Positions 17,375 to 26,147 of a stretch of 64,000 bases of DNA are shown one piece after another. Source of the stretch: Paenibacillus durus ATCC 35681 (GTDB lineage: Bacteria; Bacillota; Bacilli; Paenibacillales; Paenibacillaceae); NCBI RefSeq assembly GCF_000993825.1, contig NZ_CP011114.1, positions 3,348,001-3,412,000 on the forward strand, read 5' to 3'. How positions within the stretch are numbered: the stretch's first letter is position 1; each line of letters starts with the position of its first letter. A program made the position numbers and the translations under genes. The notes below the pieces were generated by a model. It did no database searches, was not told the origin of the DNA, and was given only the letters and a program-made list of their open reading frames with translations.

Positions 17375-17902
17375 TTACATTGCAGAAGAGTTTGTATGCA
17401 TCAAGCAGAAAGAAGGAAAATTCATGTTACGATACGGGGAACAAAGAAAATTTTTGAAATCCAATTTTTCTGAGCTTAAAATGTTCTGGAGCGGCCTTTC
17501 CATTTTATCCATAAGATTGACTGAGATAAAATTTAGCAATCGTTCCCGAAATAGAAAGGCTCTTTGATTGGAAAACATAGCAGAGAAAAACGGGAAATTG
17601 TCACGTAAATAATCAAAAACCGGTTTGGGCTCCTGTACCATTCCTTGGCTACCCGGATTGGCCTCCCGTTTCTTGCACAATGAGATCAATTCGTTGATGT
17701 GATCTTCAATGCATTTGTCCAAAAGGTCGTATTTGTCACTGTAATGCAGGTAAACGGTGCCGCGGTTAACATTGGCACGCTCCGCTATCTCGTTAATCGT
17801 GATTTGTTCAAACTCTTTTTCCGAAAAAAGCTCCAGAAACGACTTCGTTATGGACTGCTTGGTTCGGAGAATGCGCCGGTCGATTTTAACAGCGTTTTCC
17901 AT
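17375..17902 (-). CDS. TetR-family regulator
   Basis: 175 residues. The N-terminal helix-turn-helix (SFLELFSEKEFEQITINEIA then ANVNRGTVYLHYSDKYDLLD) is canonical for TetR. The ligand domain is shorter than usual, and the last 25 or so residues (from KNFLCSPYRN) look unlike the family, as if the reading frame had been lost near 17,450; the protein may be C-terminally damaged. It is divergent from the SDR gene with about 180 bp between them, the usual arrangement of a TetR repressor and its target. The inducer is unknown. Confidence 0.75.
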   Translation of the reverse strand: MENAVKIDRRILRTKQSITKSFLELFSEKEFEQITINEIAERANVNRGTVYLHYSDKYDLLDKCIEDHINELISLCKKREANPGSQGMVQEPKPVFDYLRDNFPFFSAMFSNQRAFLFRERLLNFISVNLMDKMERPLQNILSSEKLDFKNFLCSPYRNMNFPSFCLMHTNSSAM

Positions 17903-18079
17903 TTCATTCGTTACCTCCTTCAGCTAATCAACAATTCTGAGTGTGTTGTTTTATATAAAACAAATACGCATCAATTAACCATTGAGTAATCGGTGCTTCT
18001 GTCTATAATATTAATCAACGGCCGTTAAATATTCAACACACGTTTCAAAGAAAAATTTTAGGTCAAGGAGCATCTAACA
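17903..18079. promoter_or_regulatory. Divergent TetR/SDR control region
   Basis: Contains the perfect 10-bp palindrome AACGGCCGTT (18017-18026) and an AT-rich block with TATAATATT (18004-18012). The palindrome is the only strong symmetric site between the two divergent genes and is the best operator candidate. Confidence 0.4.
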
Positions 18080-18820
18080 ATGGAAAATATACGAGATAAT
18101 GTCGTGATTATAACGGGAGCCTCTAGCGGAATAGGAGAAGCTACAGCGAAGTTGTTGGCACAAAATGGCGCAAAGGTGGTATTGGCTGCCAGAAGAGAGG
18201 AACGTCTGCATGCGATTGCTAATGAAATTAAACAGGGTGGCGGCGAGGCCGTTTCTGTAAAAGCAGACGTCGTTTCTGCCGAAGATATGCAGAATTTGGC
18301 CAAGTTTACCTTAAGTGTGTATGGCCGGATTGATGTATTGGTGAACAATGCAGGGGTCATGCCGAGTTCCAGGCTGAATGAATTAAGAGTAGAAGAATGG
18401 GATCAAATGATCGATGTGAACATCAAAGGCGTTTTATATGGTATCGCTGCGGTATTGCCTACCATGCGGGAGCAGCAGTCCGGTCATATCATCAACCTAT
18501 CCTCTACCTCCGGTTATGATGTGTCCCCGACATCAGCCGTATATGCGGCCACAAAGTTCGCAGTTAGAGCTATTTCGGAAGGACTGCGCTTGGAAGAGTC
18601 TTCGGCTTCGCGTATTAGATCTACCGTGATTGCACCAGGTCTGACGAATACCGAACTTTTTGATAGCATTACTAGCCCGGAAGTGCAGACGATAGCCAAT
18701 CAACTAAGCGGCAAAGGGATTTCTCCTTACAGTATTGCTAGAGCCATCGCGTTTGCCATTAATGAACCTGATGACACCCTAATCAGCGAAATTATGGTTA
18801 GGCCGACCAAGTTGTCTTGA
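18080..18820 (+). CDS. Short-chain dehydrogenase/reductase
   Basis: 246 residues of the classical SDR fold: nucleotide-binding GASSGIG (residues 14-20), NNAG, the catalytic Ser in INLSSTSGYD and the YAATK active-site motif. AARREER after strand 2 favours NADP(H). AAGGAG lies 9 bases before the ATG. It resembles YdfG/YxnA-type oxidoreductases that act on small carbonyls or hydroxy acids; the substrate is not predictable. It is probably repressed by the divergent TetR protein. Confidence 0.85.
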   Translation: MENIRDNVVIITGASSGIGEATAKLLAQNGAKVVLAARREERLHAIANEIKQGGGEAVSVKADVVSAEDMQNLAKFTLSVYGRIDVLVNNAGVMPSSRLNELRVEEWDQMIDVNIKGVLYGIAAVLPTMREQQSGHIINLSSTSGYDVSPTSAVYAATKFAVRAISEGLRLEESSASRIRSTVIAPGLTNTELFDSITSPEVQTIANQLSGKGISPYSIARAIAFAINEPDDTLISEIMVRPTKLS

Positions 18821-19010
18821 ACATTTCCGAACAAGATGATCGGGAATTATCCTTATGGCTGCGGCGATGCCGCAGAAATTTTCAATCGTTTGCTGCGACT
18901 TTTGAAGGGATAATAAGGAGTGAATTGGAAAAGTAATTTTTCTGTAAGCTGATAACGGAAAGATGAATTTACTTTATGTATAACAAGAGCTATCAATGTT
19001 ACATTGTTTT

Positions 19011-19075
19011 TTGAACTAACTGAGAACGTTAGTTCAATCAGAATTACCGCCTAACCCAAAGGCGGTTTTCTTTTG
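19011..19075 (+). terminator. Hairpin and intrinsic terminator after the SDR
   Basis: First a perfect 10-bp stem TTGAACTAAC (19011-19020) with GTTAGTTCAA (19028-19037) without a T-run. Then ACCGCCT (19046-19052) with AGGCGGT (19060-19066) followed by TTTTCTTTT, a standard terminator. Positions 18,821-19,010 hold no gene. Confidence 0.65.
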
Positions 19076-19479
19076 CTCAAAAATCAACAGAGCCAAAAAA
19101 ATAAAAACCGATAAATCAAAGGGAATACCACAGCCGCCATCCATAAAGCCGCATGATCCTAATGCAGATACTATTATCACACTCCCCGAAATTAATGGTG
19201 ATATTTTAGAAAATAATAATATCTATGAATGTATTAAACAGAGGCGAAACGAGGTTCTACTTCAGAGGAATCAATGTGTCTTGAAGAATTATCATACTTG
19301 TTATGGGCAACTCAAGGTGTTTCCGGCACAAATAAATCCGGGCTTAAATTGATAACTGTCCCGTGCAGCGGAGCAACATATACCTTCGAAACCTATTTAT
19401 TATGAGAGTGAAGGGATTATGCAGTGGCATTTACAGATACCTCCCGATAGAACACAAATTGGTTTTTTTATTTGAACTA

Positions 19480-20310
19480 GGGCCTGTACGCAAACTGTAC
19501 AACTCGTAGAAATCTAGTAAAATAAGGAACATGAGACGAAGATACGAGTTAACGGATGAAGAATGGAATATACTTGAACCCCTGTTGCCCCCGGCCCGAA
19601 AAAAACAAGGAGGACGTCCGCCTAAGGATCGGCGCCAGATGCTCAATGCGGTGCTCTGGGTAGCTCGAACGGGAGCGCCATGGCGAGATTTACCGGGTTA
19701 TTATGGCCCTTGGTCTTCCGCCTACAGTTTTTTCTGGCGATTGCAGAAAGCAAACCTTTGGGATGAAATATTGAAGCATGTCGCCATCGAACCGGATTGG
19801 GAGCAAGTGATGGTCGATGCCACCATCGTCCGCGTCCATCAACATGGAGCGGGCGCAAAAGGGGGCAGGACCGGCAGGCCATCGGGCGTTCGAGCGGAGG
19901 ATTAACCACTAAAATTCATGCGATGGTGGACGCGCTCGGCTATCCGCTGCGTTTCGAATTGACGCCAGGACAAGACCACGATTCGGTCACCGGCTATCGA
20001 CTTCTTCATGAATTGGACTTCTGCCCGGGCGAAGTGTTGGCTGATCGCGCCTACGATACGAACGCCATTCTGGAGCTTTTGCAAAGCCGAGCGATCACTC
20101 CGGTGATCCCAAGCAAACGCAATCGGCGGGTAAAGCGTCCGTTAGATTCTGAAGCGTATAAAGAGCGACACTTAATCGAATGCTTTTTCAACAAAGTGAA
20201 AAACTATCGAAGACTGGCGACCCGCTATGAAAAAACAGCGAATATGTTCATCGCTTTTTTGACGTTGCTTTCCATTCGTTTATGGCTCAAATAGGTTTGC
20301 GTACAGGCCC
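19480..20310 (+). mobile_element. IS5-family insertion sequence (IS427-like)
   Basis: 831 bp with perfect 16-bp ends, GGGCCTGTACGCAAAC (19480-19495) and GTTTGCGTACAGGCCC (20295-20310), flanked by a TA duplication (19478-19479 and 20311-20312). One transposase region in two overlapping frames fills it. The TA duplication, the end sequence and the two-frame gene fit the IS427 group of IS5. Confidence 0.9.
19531..20294 (+). CDS. IS5-family transposase, two frames joined by -1 frameshift
   Basis: Frame A (19,531-19,905) starts MRRRYELTDEEWNILEPLLP and carries the first catalytic Asp in VMVDATIV. Frame B (from about 19,860 to 20,294) carries DRAYDTN and the HLIECFFNKVKNYRR block with the Glu and the RRxATRYEK signature. 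They overlap in -1 phase at GCAAAAGGGGG (19854-19865), a plausible slippage site, giving a fused DDE protein of about 254 residues. Programmed frameshifting is usual in this IS group, so the element may be functional. Confidence 0.85.
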
Positions 20311-20660
20311 TAGATGAAATAGAAAGAAAAATAGATGCACTTACCATTGGAACAACCATATGTTCCTAATCTCGCTAAAAAGGCAGCAGCACTTTTTGTA
20401 TGGAGTAGTACTCCATATCGGTCTGAATGGAAATTCGATATTACTGCGCACAAAAAGATTTTGATAGATGTTGTCATGTATATCAAAACTTATATTTAGC
20501 CAGCGAATCTGTAGGGGCAGGAACTTGCGCGATTGGCATATACGATCAGAAGATGCTAGATGATTAGATGCGGATGAAGAATTTGTGATTTATCTTGCAG
20601 CTGTTGGAAAAAAGCTTGAACAGTCAACATAAAAGTAAATTTTTCTTGAATAAAAATGTT

Positions 20661-20713
20661 GAAGCCTCCATGGCCATATTGGATACTGGCGATGAAGGCT
20701 TTAATTATTTTTG
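20661..20713 (+). terminator. Terminator after the SagB pseudogene
   Basis: GAAGCCT (20661-20667) pairs with AGGCTTT near 20,696-20,702, with further pairing inside (ATGGCCATA with TACTGGCGAT), followed by AATTATTTTT. It is probably the old terminator of the SagB-type gene. Confidence 0.6.
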
Positions 20714-20797
20714 CTTAATCATACGACGATAATGAGAGGATTTCATCAAAGAAAGATAAAGAAAAATATGCCTGCTATATTTATTTTCAGAAAACTA

Positions 20798-22016
20798 GTA
20801 CTTCATCAGTCTAAAAGCAGTTAAATCATGGAATCTATGATATAGTCAAAGTAAAAGAGGTCGAGCCGATGAAAAAACGAGACTATATCGTAAGTCTAAA
20901 CGCTGAACAACAAGAGGAACTGAAACGTATGTGTAGCCAAGGAAAGTCGACGGCGCGCGCGTTGCGGCGAGCCCAAATTCTGCTGTGGGCCGATGAAAAT
21001 CGGCCAGGCGGTAAACTTTCGGATGTGGAAATCGCCGAACGCTCAAACGTGCATACCAACACGGTCCATCTCGTTCGAAAACGGTTTGCCGAGCAAGGCC
21101 TTCAGGCCACGCTTGAGCGAAAAAAGCGGTTAACCCCACCGAATCCTCCCAAAGTTACAGGCGAACTGGAAGCCCAAATCATTGCACTCAGTTGCAGTCC
21201 ACCGCCCGAAGGAAAGAGCCGCTGGTCCTTGCGGATGCTGGCCGACAAAGCCGTTGAACTGAACTACATCGAAAGTCTTTCCTATGACACGGTAGATAAA
21301 ATTTTAAAAAAACGAGCTCAAGCCTCATCTTCGTAAATGCTGGTGCATTCCGCCAAAGCAAAATGCCGCGTTCGTTGCCACCATGGAAGATGTATTGGAA
21401 GTGTATCGACTGCCTTACGATCCGGCTTGTCCCGTCATCTGCATGGACGAAAAACCGTACCAGCTTCTGGATGAAACCCGGGTGCCCATTCCGATGAAAC
21501 CCGCTAAACCGCTGCGAGAAGATGCGGAGTACGGCGCAATGGAACGTGCAGCATTTTCATTTTTACGGAACCACTTGCGGGCTGGCGACATGTGAGTGTT
21601 CGTCCACAGCGCACGCGGGTGGAATGGGCGGAACAAGTCCGCGATCTGTTGGATGTTCATTACCCGGAGGCTCCGAAAGTGCGCCTCGTGATGGATAACC
21701 TGAACACGCATTCTATCGCCTCCCTGTACCAGGCATTCGAACCGGAAGTGGCTTTGCGTCTGGCGAAACGCCTGGAAATCCATTACACACCAAAACACGG
21801 TAGTTGGCTTAATGTGGCCGAAATCGAACTCAGTGTCATGACCCGCCAGTGTCTGGGACGCCGGATTCCTTCTTTAGAAGATTTGGCCCATGAACTTACC
21901 GCATGGGAAGCGGGACGCAATGCGTCTCAAAAGGGAGTAGACTGGCAATTCACCACGGAAGACGCCCGAATCAAACTGAAACGCTTATATCCACAATTTA
22001 AAGACTGATGAAGTAC
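20798..22016 (+). mobile_element. IS630-family insertion sequence, inactive
   Basis: 1,219 bp with 14-bp ends GTACTTCATCAGTC (20798-20811) and GACTGATGAAGTAC (22003-22016). The TA on each side (20796-20797, 22017-22018) inside an original CTAG target is the IS630 hallmark. The transposase has a frameshift. A 57-bp relic of another copy's left end is at 12,375. Confidence 0.9.
20869..22008 (+). pseudogene. IS630-family transposase with two frame breaks
   Basis: Frame 1 (20,869-21,336) has the helix-turn-helix part (DVEIAERSNVHTNTVHLVRK). At A7 (21,306-21,312) the protein continues in another phase as [16 protein letters not shown]; a 6-A run would be in frame, so this may be slippage or a mutation. 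The DDE part follows: [11 protein letters not shown] (first Asp). At about 21,529 one base is missing (GAGTACGGCGCAAT where GAGTACGAGCGCAAT is expected), and the rest, LVMDNLNTH and [10 protein letters not shown] with the second Asp and Glu, is in a third frame. The second break has no slippery run, so the enzyme is dead. Confidence 0.8.
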
Positions 22017-22076
22017 TAGAGACATATGTACTTTCAAAAGAAAGTTCTCCCAAATTGGATAAGGTCAGAGGCATTT

Positions 22077-23486
22077 TCACGCTCCCCATGCTTGTGCTAA
22101 TTTCTTTATTCCTTGAATAATGTCATTTTCGGATAAGTTTCCAAAGCCCAATAATACCATGTTATTGGAGTAGTTATCGGGATTTGACCAAAATGTTGAT
22201 ACAGGAAGAACCAGAACACCATTTTCTTTTGCTCTTTCAATCATTTCTTTCTCTGTTAATCCCTGTGATGATTCCAATAAAATGTGCAAGCCGGCATTCT
22301 TACCGTGAATTTTTACTATGTTACCCATTGCTTCTGAAATTGATCGAATCAGTAAATCGTGCTTTTTTTTGTATACTACACATGTTTTCCTCAAGTGGTT
22401 TTCCCAATACCTGGAGCGTATTAATTCCTGGATGATTCTTTGCTCCAGTAAAGAAACCGGAGTTTGGTACATTTTAAATTTTTTATGGTGCAGGTCCAGC
22501 AGCTTTTGTGGTAATACCATGTAGCTTACACGCAAGCTGGGGGATAATGCTTTTGAAAAGGTACCGATATAAACTACATTTTCATTACCGGCTATACTGA
22601 TGATGGATGGAATGGGTCTACAATTGTAGCGGAGTTCGCTGTCGTAATCGTCTTCAATAATGAGCCCATTTTTTCGTTTGGCCCAGTCCAGCAGGAGTTG
22701 CCTTTTTTGTATCGATGTTACGACACCAGTTGGAAATTGATGAGAAGGTGTGACGTAGACAGCTCCAGCAGATGAGTTTTCCAGTTCATAAGTATTTAGT
22801 CCGTCTTTTTCAATGCGGATAGGTGAAACCTGGAATCCGTTATTCGTAAATATATTCTTTGCACCGATGTAACCGGGTTCCTCTAATGCGATTTGAGTTG
22901 TTTTATCACGCAGCAGCTGACACAGTAAGGACAATGCATATTCAAGACCGGAACATAGAATGATTTGTTCCGCACTGCAGGAAACTCCTCTGGATTTTCG
23001 CAAGTAATCGGATAAATCACATCTTAATTCCAATTCCCCTTTTTTATCGCAATACGCAGTCAAGTCTTCAGCGGTTAAGGTTGTCAAAGCCTTTTTTGAC
23101 ATTTTTCTCCATATATTTAACGGAAAATCTTGTGCACTCAGATGTCCGTACTGGAAATTATACGGATATATATCCGACGAACTACTTTCAGGTTTTGAAC
23201 TTCTTACAGGCTTGTTACCATTTTCTTCGTATGTAAGACAGGTCAGACCATTTAAGTTTTGAACAATAAATCCACTTCCAACCCTGCTGACTACATAACC
23301 TTCCGAAGAAAGCTGTAAATAAGCATATTCAACGGTATTTCTGCCAACTTCCAGTGTTTGAGCGAGATGACGTGTAGATGGAAGCCTTGAGCCTTCAGGT
23401 AAAATCCCGTTAATGATTTCCTGTTTAAGCTGATCGTAAATTTGCATATAGAGCGGTAAATCCGCATTGTTATCGAGATTAATCAT
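22077..23486 (-). CDS. MocR-type regulator (GntR helix-turn-helix plus aminotransferase domain)
   Basis: 469 residues. A GntR-type winged helix (residues about 10-75; LPLYMQIYDQLKQEI, SRLPSTRHLAQTLEVGRNTV) is joined to a fold-type I aminotransferase domain (about 110-465). The PLP lysine is in GTFSKALSPSLR, and the NEN/DDYDSELRY and SHQFPTG motifs are present. MocR proteins use the PLP domain as a sensor, often of vitamin B6 or GABA pathway genes. It is divergent from a pyridoxamine-oxidase-like gene, its likely target. The 3' end is only 58 bp from the IS630 end, but the gene is whole. Confidence 0.9.
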   Translation of the reverse strand: MINLDNNADLPLYMQIYDQLKQEIINGILPEGSRLPSTRHLAQTLEVGRNTVEYAYLQLSSEGYVVSRVGSGFIVQNLNGLTCLTYEENGNKPVRSSKPESSSSDIYPYNFQYGHLSAQDFPLNIWRKMSKKALTTLTAEDLTAYCDKKGELELRCDLSDYLRKSRGVSCSAEQIILCSGLEYALSLLCQLLRDKTTQIALEEPGYIGAKNIFTNNGFQVSPIRIEKDGLNTYELENSSAGAVYVTPSHQFPTGVVTSIQKRQLLLDWAKRKNGLIIEDDYDSELRYNCRPIPSIISIAGNENVVYIGTFSKALSPSLRVSYMVLPQKLLDLHHKKFKMYQTPVSLLEQRIIQELIRSRYWENHLRKTCVVYKKKHDLLIRSISEAMGNIVKIHGKNAGLHILLESSQGLTEKEMIERAKENGVLVLPVSTFWSNPDNYSNNMVLLGFGNLSENDIIQGIKKLAQAWGA

Positions 23487-23501
23487 GGCAGTACCTCCAA
23501 C

Positions 23502-23617
23502 TGTATCCTATGATATCTTTCTATTTGGCAAAATACATAATACCAGTTTGATACTACACTTACTAAATTAATATGTCAACAAATTTAGCAGATCCAAGTG
23601 TATCCTATAATATTTTT
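23502..23617. promoter_or_regulatory. Direct repeats in the MocR/PNPOx divergent region
   Basis: TGTATCCTATGATATCTTT (23502-23520) and TGTATCCTATAATATTTTT (23599-23617) are direct repeats 97 bp apart. The second contains TATAAT (23606-23611), a -10 box for the plus-strand gene. MocR proteins generally bind paired direct repeats, so these are good operator candidates. Confidence 0.55.
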
Positions 23618-23690
23618 AAAATTGGATGTTTTATTAGAGACGGTTTGGCATTATGATAATGAAGAAAAATTTAATTAAAGGAGAATGAAA

Positions 23691-24059
23691 ATGATAAGCG
23701 AAAAATTTCTTGATGTCATTTCTCATGAAGGGGTTGTTTCCCTTGTAACGTGTGGCAGTGATGGAGCTCATGTATCTAATACATGGAATTCTTACTTAGT
23801 TATTAGAGACAATAAGATACTTATTCCGGCTGCTGGTATGCGTAAAACACAAGAGAATGTTGAGCAAAACGACAAAATTAAGGTCACATTGGGAAGCAGA
23901 GAAGTCATGGGATACAGAAGCATGGGAACGGGTTTTCTTGTTGAAGGAACAGCCAAATTCCTTGAAAGCGGTGAGGAATATGATTTGATGAAAGAGAAAT
24001 TCCCATGGCTCAGCAGAGTCCTTGAAGTTACTTCCGAATCTGTTAAGCAAACCCTGTAA
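23691..24059 (+). CDS. Pyridoxamine 5'-phosphate oxidase-family protein
   Basis: 122 residues: ISEKFLDVISHEGVVSLVTC, GAHVSNTWNSYLVI, LIPAAGMRKTQENVEQN and GTGFLVEGTAKFLESG. This is the split-barrel flavin-binding fold of small FMN-binding proteins. AAGGAG at 23,680-23,685 is 5-8 bases before the second of two ATGs (23,685 and 23,691), so I use the second. The divergent MocR regulator probably controls it. The C-terminus is short and the last residues may hold the dimer interface. The role could be flavin- or PLP-linked; no substrate is evident. Confidence 0.75.
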   Translation: MISEKFLDVISHEGVVSLVTCGSDGAHVSNTWNSYLVIRDNKILIPAAGMRKTQENVEQNDKIKVTLGSREVMGYRSMGTGFLVEGTAKFLESGEEYDLMKEKFPWLSRVLEVTSESVKQTL

Positions 24060-24165
24060 TCGGTCGAATAGGGGCTGCTGAAGAAACTAATTTAGCAGTC
24101 TAATCCTCCATTGATTAATTATTAATTGCTTAATATAATATTTTTTCGCAAAGGTGAAGATAAAT

Positions 24166-24915
24166 ATGAGATTTAAAGACAAGGTCGTGATTATTACTGG
24201 CGGCGGCTCGGGGATTGGTCTCGCAGCGGCAAGGAAGTTCATTGATCATGGAGCAAACGTGCTTATAACCGGAAGGAGAAAAGCTCAGCTTGATTCTGTC
24301 ACAGCAGGCAGCTCGAACTTGCAAGGCTTGGTAGCAGATTCAAGTGATCCCGAGGCCGCTACTCGAACGGTTGCAGCAGCGATGGACTATTGGGGAAGAA
24401 TCGATATCGTCGTCAACAATGCGGGTAGTGGTGTTATCCAGCCACTCGTCGAGACAAACGCAAAATCGATCTCGGATATCTTCGCTGTTAACGTTGCAGG
24501 TCCGACGCTGCTTGCGTCCGCAGCCATTCCTCAATTAGCCAAAACGGGTGGATCGATCGTTAATTTATCAAGTACCTATGGAAGTAAAGCGGCCGCTGAC
24601 CTTTCGCTCTACGCAGCGAGTAAAGCTGCATTGGAGCATCTAACTCGCTGTTGGGCACTTGAACTTGCACCTAAGGGTATCCGGGTCAATGCGGTCGCAT
24701 CCGGACCTGTTGAAACGGAGTTCCTGCGCGAGCGTATGGGGCTCTCTGATAAAGAGATCACCGCTGTGAAGGAACAGGAACGCAGGGCGATCCCGCTTGG
24801 TCGACGTGGTGTGCCAAATGATGTCGCCCGCTGGATATTGAATTTAGCAGATCCAGAGGCGAACTGGATCACTGGCCAGATCATCGCGATTGATGGCGGA
24901 CTCGTGATTACTTAA
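24166..24915 (+). CDS. Short-chain dehydrogenase/reductase
   Basis: 249 residues. The start is the ATG at 24,166 behind AAGGTGA; the GTG at 24,154 overlaps that site. GGGSGIG (cofactor loop), NNAGSG, the Ser in NLSSTYGS and YAASK are all present, and the C-terminus GQIIAIDGGLVIT is classical. TGRRK after strand 2 favours NADP(H). It belongs to the FabG-like/glucose-dehydrogenase-like branch; the substrate is unknown. It is followed by the remains of an AraC regulator that may once have controlled it. Confidence 0.85.
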   Translation: MRFKDKVVIITGGGSGIGLAAARKFIDHGANVLITGRRKAQLDSVTAGSSNLQGLVADSSDPEAATRTVAAAMDYWGRIDIVVNNAGSGVIQPLVETNAKSISDIFAVNVAGPTLLASAAIPQLAKTGGSIVNLSSTYGSKAAADLSLYAASKAALEHLTRCWALELAPKGIRVNAVASGPVETEFLRERMGLSDKEITAVKEQERRAIPLGRRGVPNDVARWILNLADPEANWITGQIIAIDGGLVIT

Positions 24916-24969
24916 CGAAAAAAATCCCTATTGGCTTAACAACAATGAACAGAGATCCCCTATTTAAGT

Positions 24970-25587
24970 TTGAAACTGAGCTTTGATCCCGACGTCATCC
25001 TGGACATCGTGAAAGAGACGAATCGCCCCGGTTTCGTTCCCGTGGAAGACTGTCGCGGCATAACCGTGAACCGAATGACTCCCGCATTACTCGAAGCCAT
25101 CGTACGGCTCATGCAGTTGCTGAACGAGCCGGAGGACGTTCCGATTCTGGCGCCTCTTGTCATCCGCGAAATTCTGTATCGAGTGCTTCAAGGCGAACAA
25201 GGCGCGCGCATCCATCAATTCGCGATCATTGGCAGCCAAGCGCACAACATCGCTCAAGCGATCCAGTTGATTAACCGGCAATACGACCGTCCGCTCGTCA
25301 TCGAGCAGCTTGCAAAGTCCGTAAACATGAGCACGTCGGCATTTCATAAACATTTCAAACGCGTCACGGCGATGAGCCCATTGCAATACCAGAAAATGGT
25401 GCGTTTGCAAGAAGCCCGGCGCTTAATGCTGACGGAAACCGTACAAGTTTCGGATGCGGCCTTCCGCGTAGGCTAGAAGAGCCCGTCCCAGTTCAGCCGG
25501 GAATATGCCCGTATGTACGGTCGGCCACCGATGCTGGATGTTCAGGAGCTTCGCGGTTCGATCGCGAGCTCCAATGTGCTCGGCTGA
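24970..25587 (+). pseudogene. AraC-family regulator, truncated with internal stop
   Basis: The open frame lacks the first part of an AraC_N-type sensor domain and begins mid-protein at about 24,970. It continues with LAPLVIREILYRVLQGEQGA and both helix-turn-helix units (LAKSVNMSTSAFHKHFKRVT and QVSDAAFRVG). A TAG at 25,474-25,476 replaces the tyrosine codon expected in FRVGYESPSQFSREY; reading on gives SPSQFSREYARMYGRPP and a natural stop at 25,587. Relatives are about 300 residues. It is a recent-looking pseudogene. Confidence 0.75.
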
Positions 25588-25626
25588 ATTCCATGAATGG
25601 CAGCAAGAGAAAGTTTGGCATAGACA

Positions 25627-25668
25627 AAGAACAGGGTCTTGACGATTGCTCGTTAAGGCCCTGTTCTT
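25627..25668. terminator. Bidirectional-looking terminator
   Basis: AAGAACAGGGTCTT (25627-25640) pairs with AAGGCCCTGTTCTT (25655-25668), a long stem behind the AraC pseudogene. It lacks a long T-run but TTCTTCATAT follows. The minus-strand open stretch passing through it is an artefact of this symmetry. Confidence 0.55.
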
Positions 25669-25865
25669 CATATAGTCTGAGTACGAAGGCGAGTTCTTCC
25701 TGTTCTTCCTCGGTCAACTCCAGTTTCGTTTTTTTACCCAATCACCGCTTCTGCTGAATGAATCCTGCCCGTTAGCTTAATGCTGTATCGTCAGTCTATC
25801 CTGAAATAACTTTATTTCATCATCTGATGGTGCCGCGTTGGCAGCATGGGCGTCCAACCTCACCT

Positions 25866-26020
25866 CGACTGTTTATAACTGTTCCGCTGTTCCGGAAAAA
25901 GAGGGTATACCCGTTCTCGAAGCTCCCGCTAAAGCCGGCGTCTTTATTGTACTGGGGCTTCACAGTCCATTTGCCGGTTTTGTCGATTAGCCCGCTTTTT
26001 CCGTTCATGATGGCTGTTCA
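25866..26020 (-). pseudogene. Fragment of a WG-repeat gene
   Basis: About 150 bp closely matching the WG-repeat protein gene at 8.78-8.87 kb (same GLIDKTGKW repeat, followed by VKPQYNKDAGFSGSFENGY and LFFRNSGTV). Both ends are cut. It is either the stump of a second WG gene or a partial duplication, and it lies at the boundary between the accessory region and the competence genes. Confidence 0.7.
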
Positions 26021-26055
26021 TGGCTCTCCATACGATAAGGATGACCATCGAAGAC

Positions 26056-26093
26056 GTAAGCATTTCAACAGAGCATTTTTGTAAAATGCTTAC
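26056..26093 (-). terminator. Hairpin downstream of comEC
   Basis: GTAAGCATTT (26056-26065) pairs with AAATGCTTAC (26084-26093), 55 bp after the comEC stop. There is no clear T-run on the minus strand, so it may work as a terminator only weakly. Confidence 0.4.
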
Positions 26094-26147
26094 ATAGGCA
26101 ATTCCGAGAGGATTGACGTTTCACGAATGACCCGGCTCGCTAACAGC

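Larger units (their letters stand above)
19085..20632 (+). pseudogene. SagB-type dehydrogenase, degraded and split by an insertion sequence
   Basis: Left part (19,085-19,479): GIPQPPSIKPHDPNADTI, LPEINGDIL, IYECIKQRRN, then in shifted frames LWATQGVSGTNKSGLKLITV and CSGATYTFETYLL. Right part (20,311-20,632): PYVPNLAKKAAALFVWSS, YQNLYLASESVGAGTCAIG and DEEFVIYLAAVGKK. Together they follow a SagB-type nitroreductase-fold FMN dehydrogenase from end to end, the enzyme type that oxidises azolines in thiazole/oxazole-modified peptides and also occurs alone. Several frameshifts and stops predate or accompany the IS5 insertion. No cyclodehydratase or precursor gene is nearby. Confidence 0.7.

Noticed and set aside
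25493..25741. 82-residue minus-strand open stretch starting MGKKTKLELTEEEQEEL
   Set aside because: The start looks protein-like, but the frame then runs through the terminator stem (25,627-25,668) and antisense to the AraC pseudogene; at best a short leftover N-terminus.
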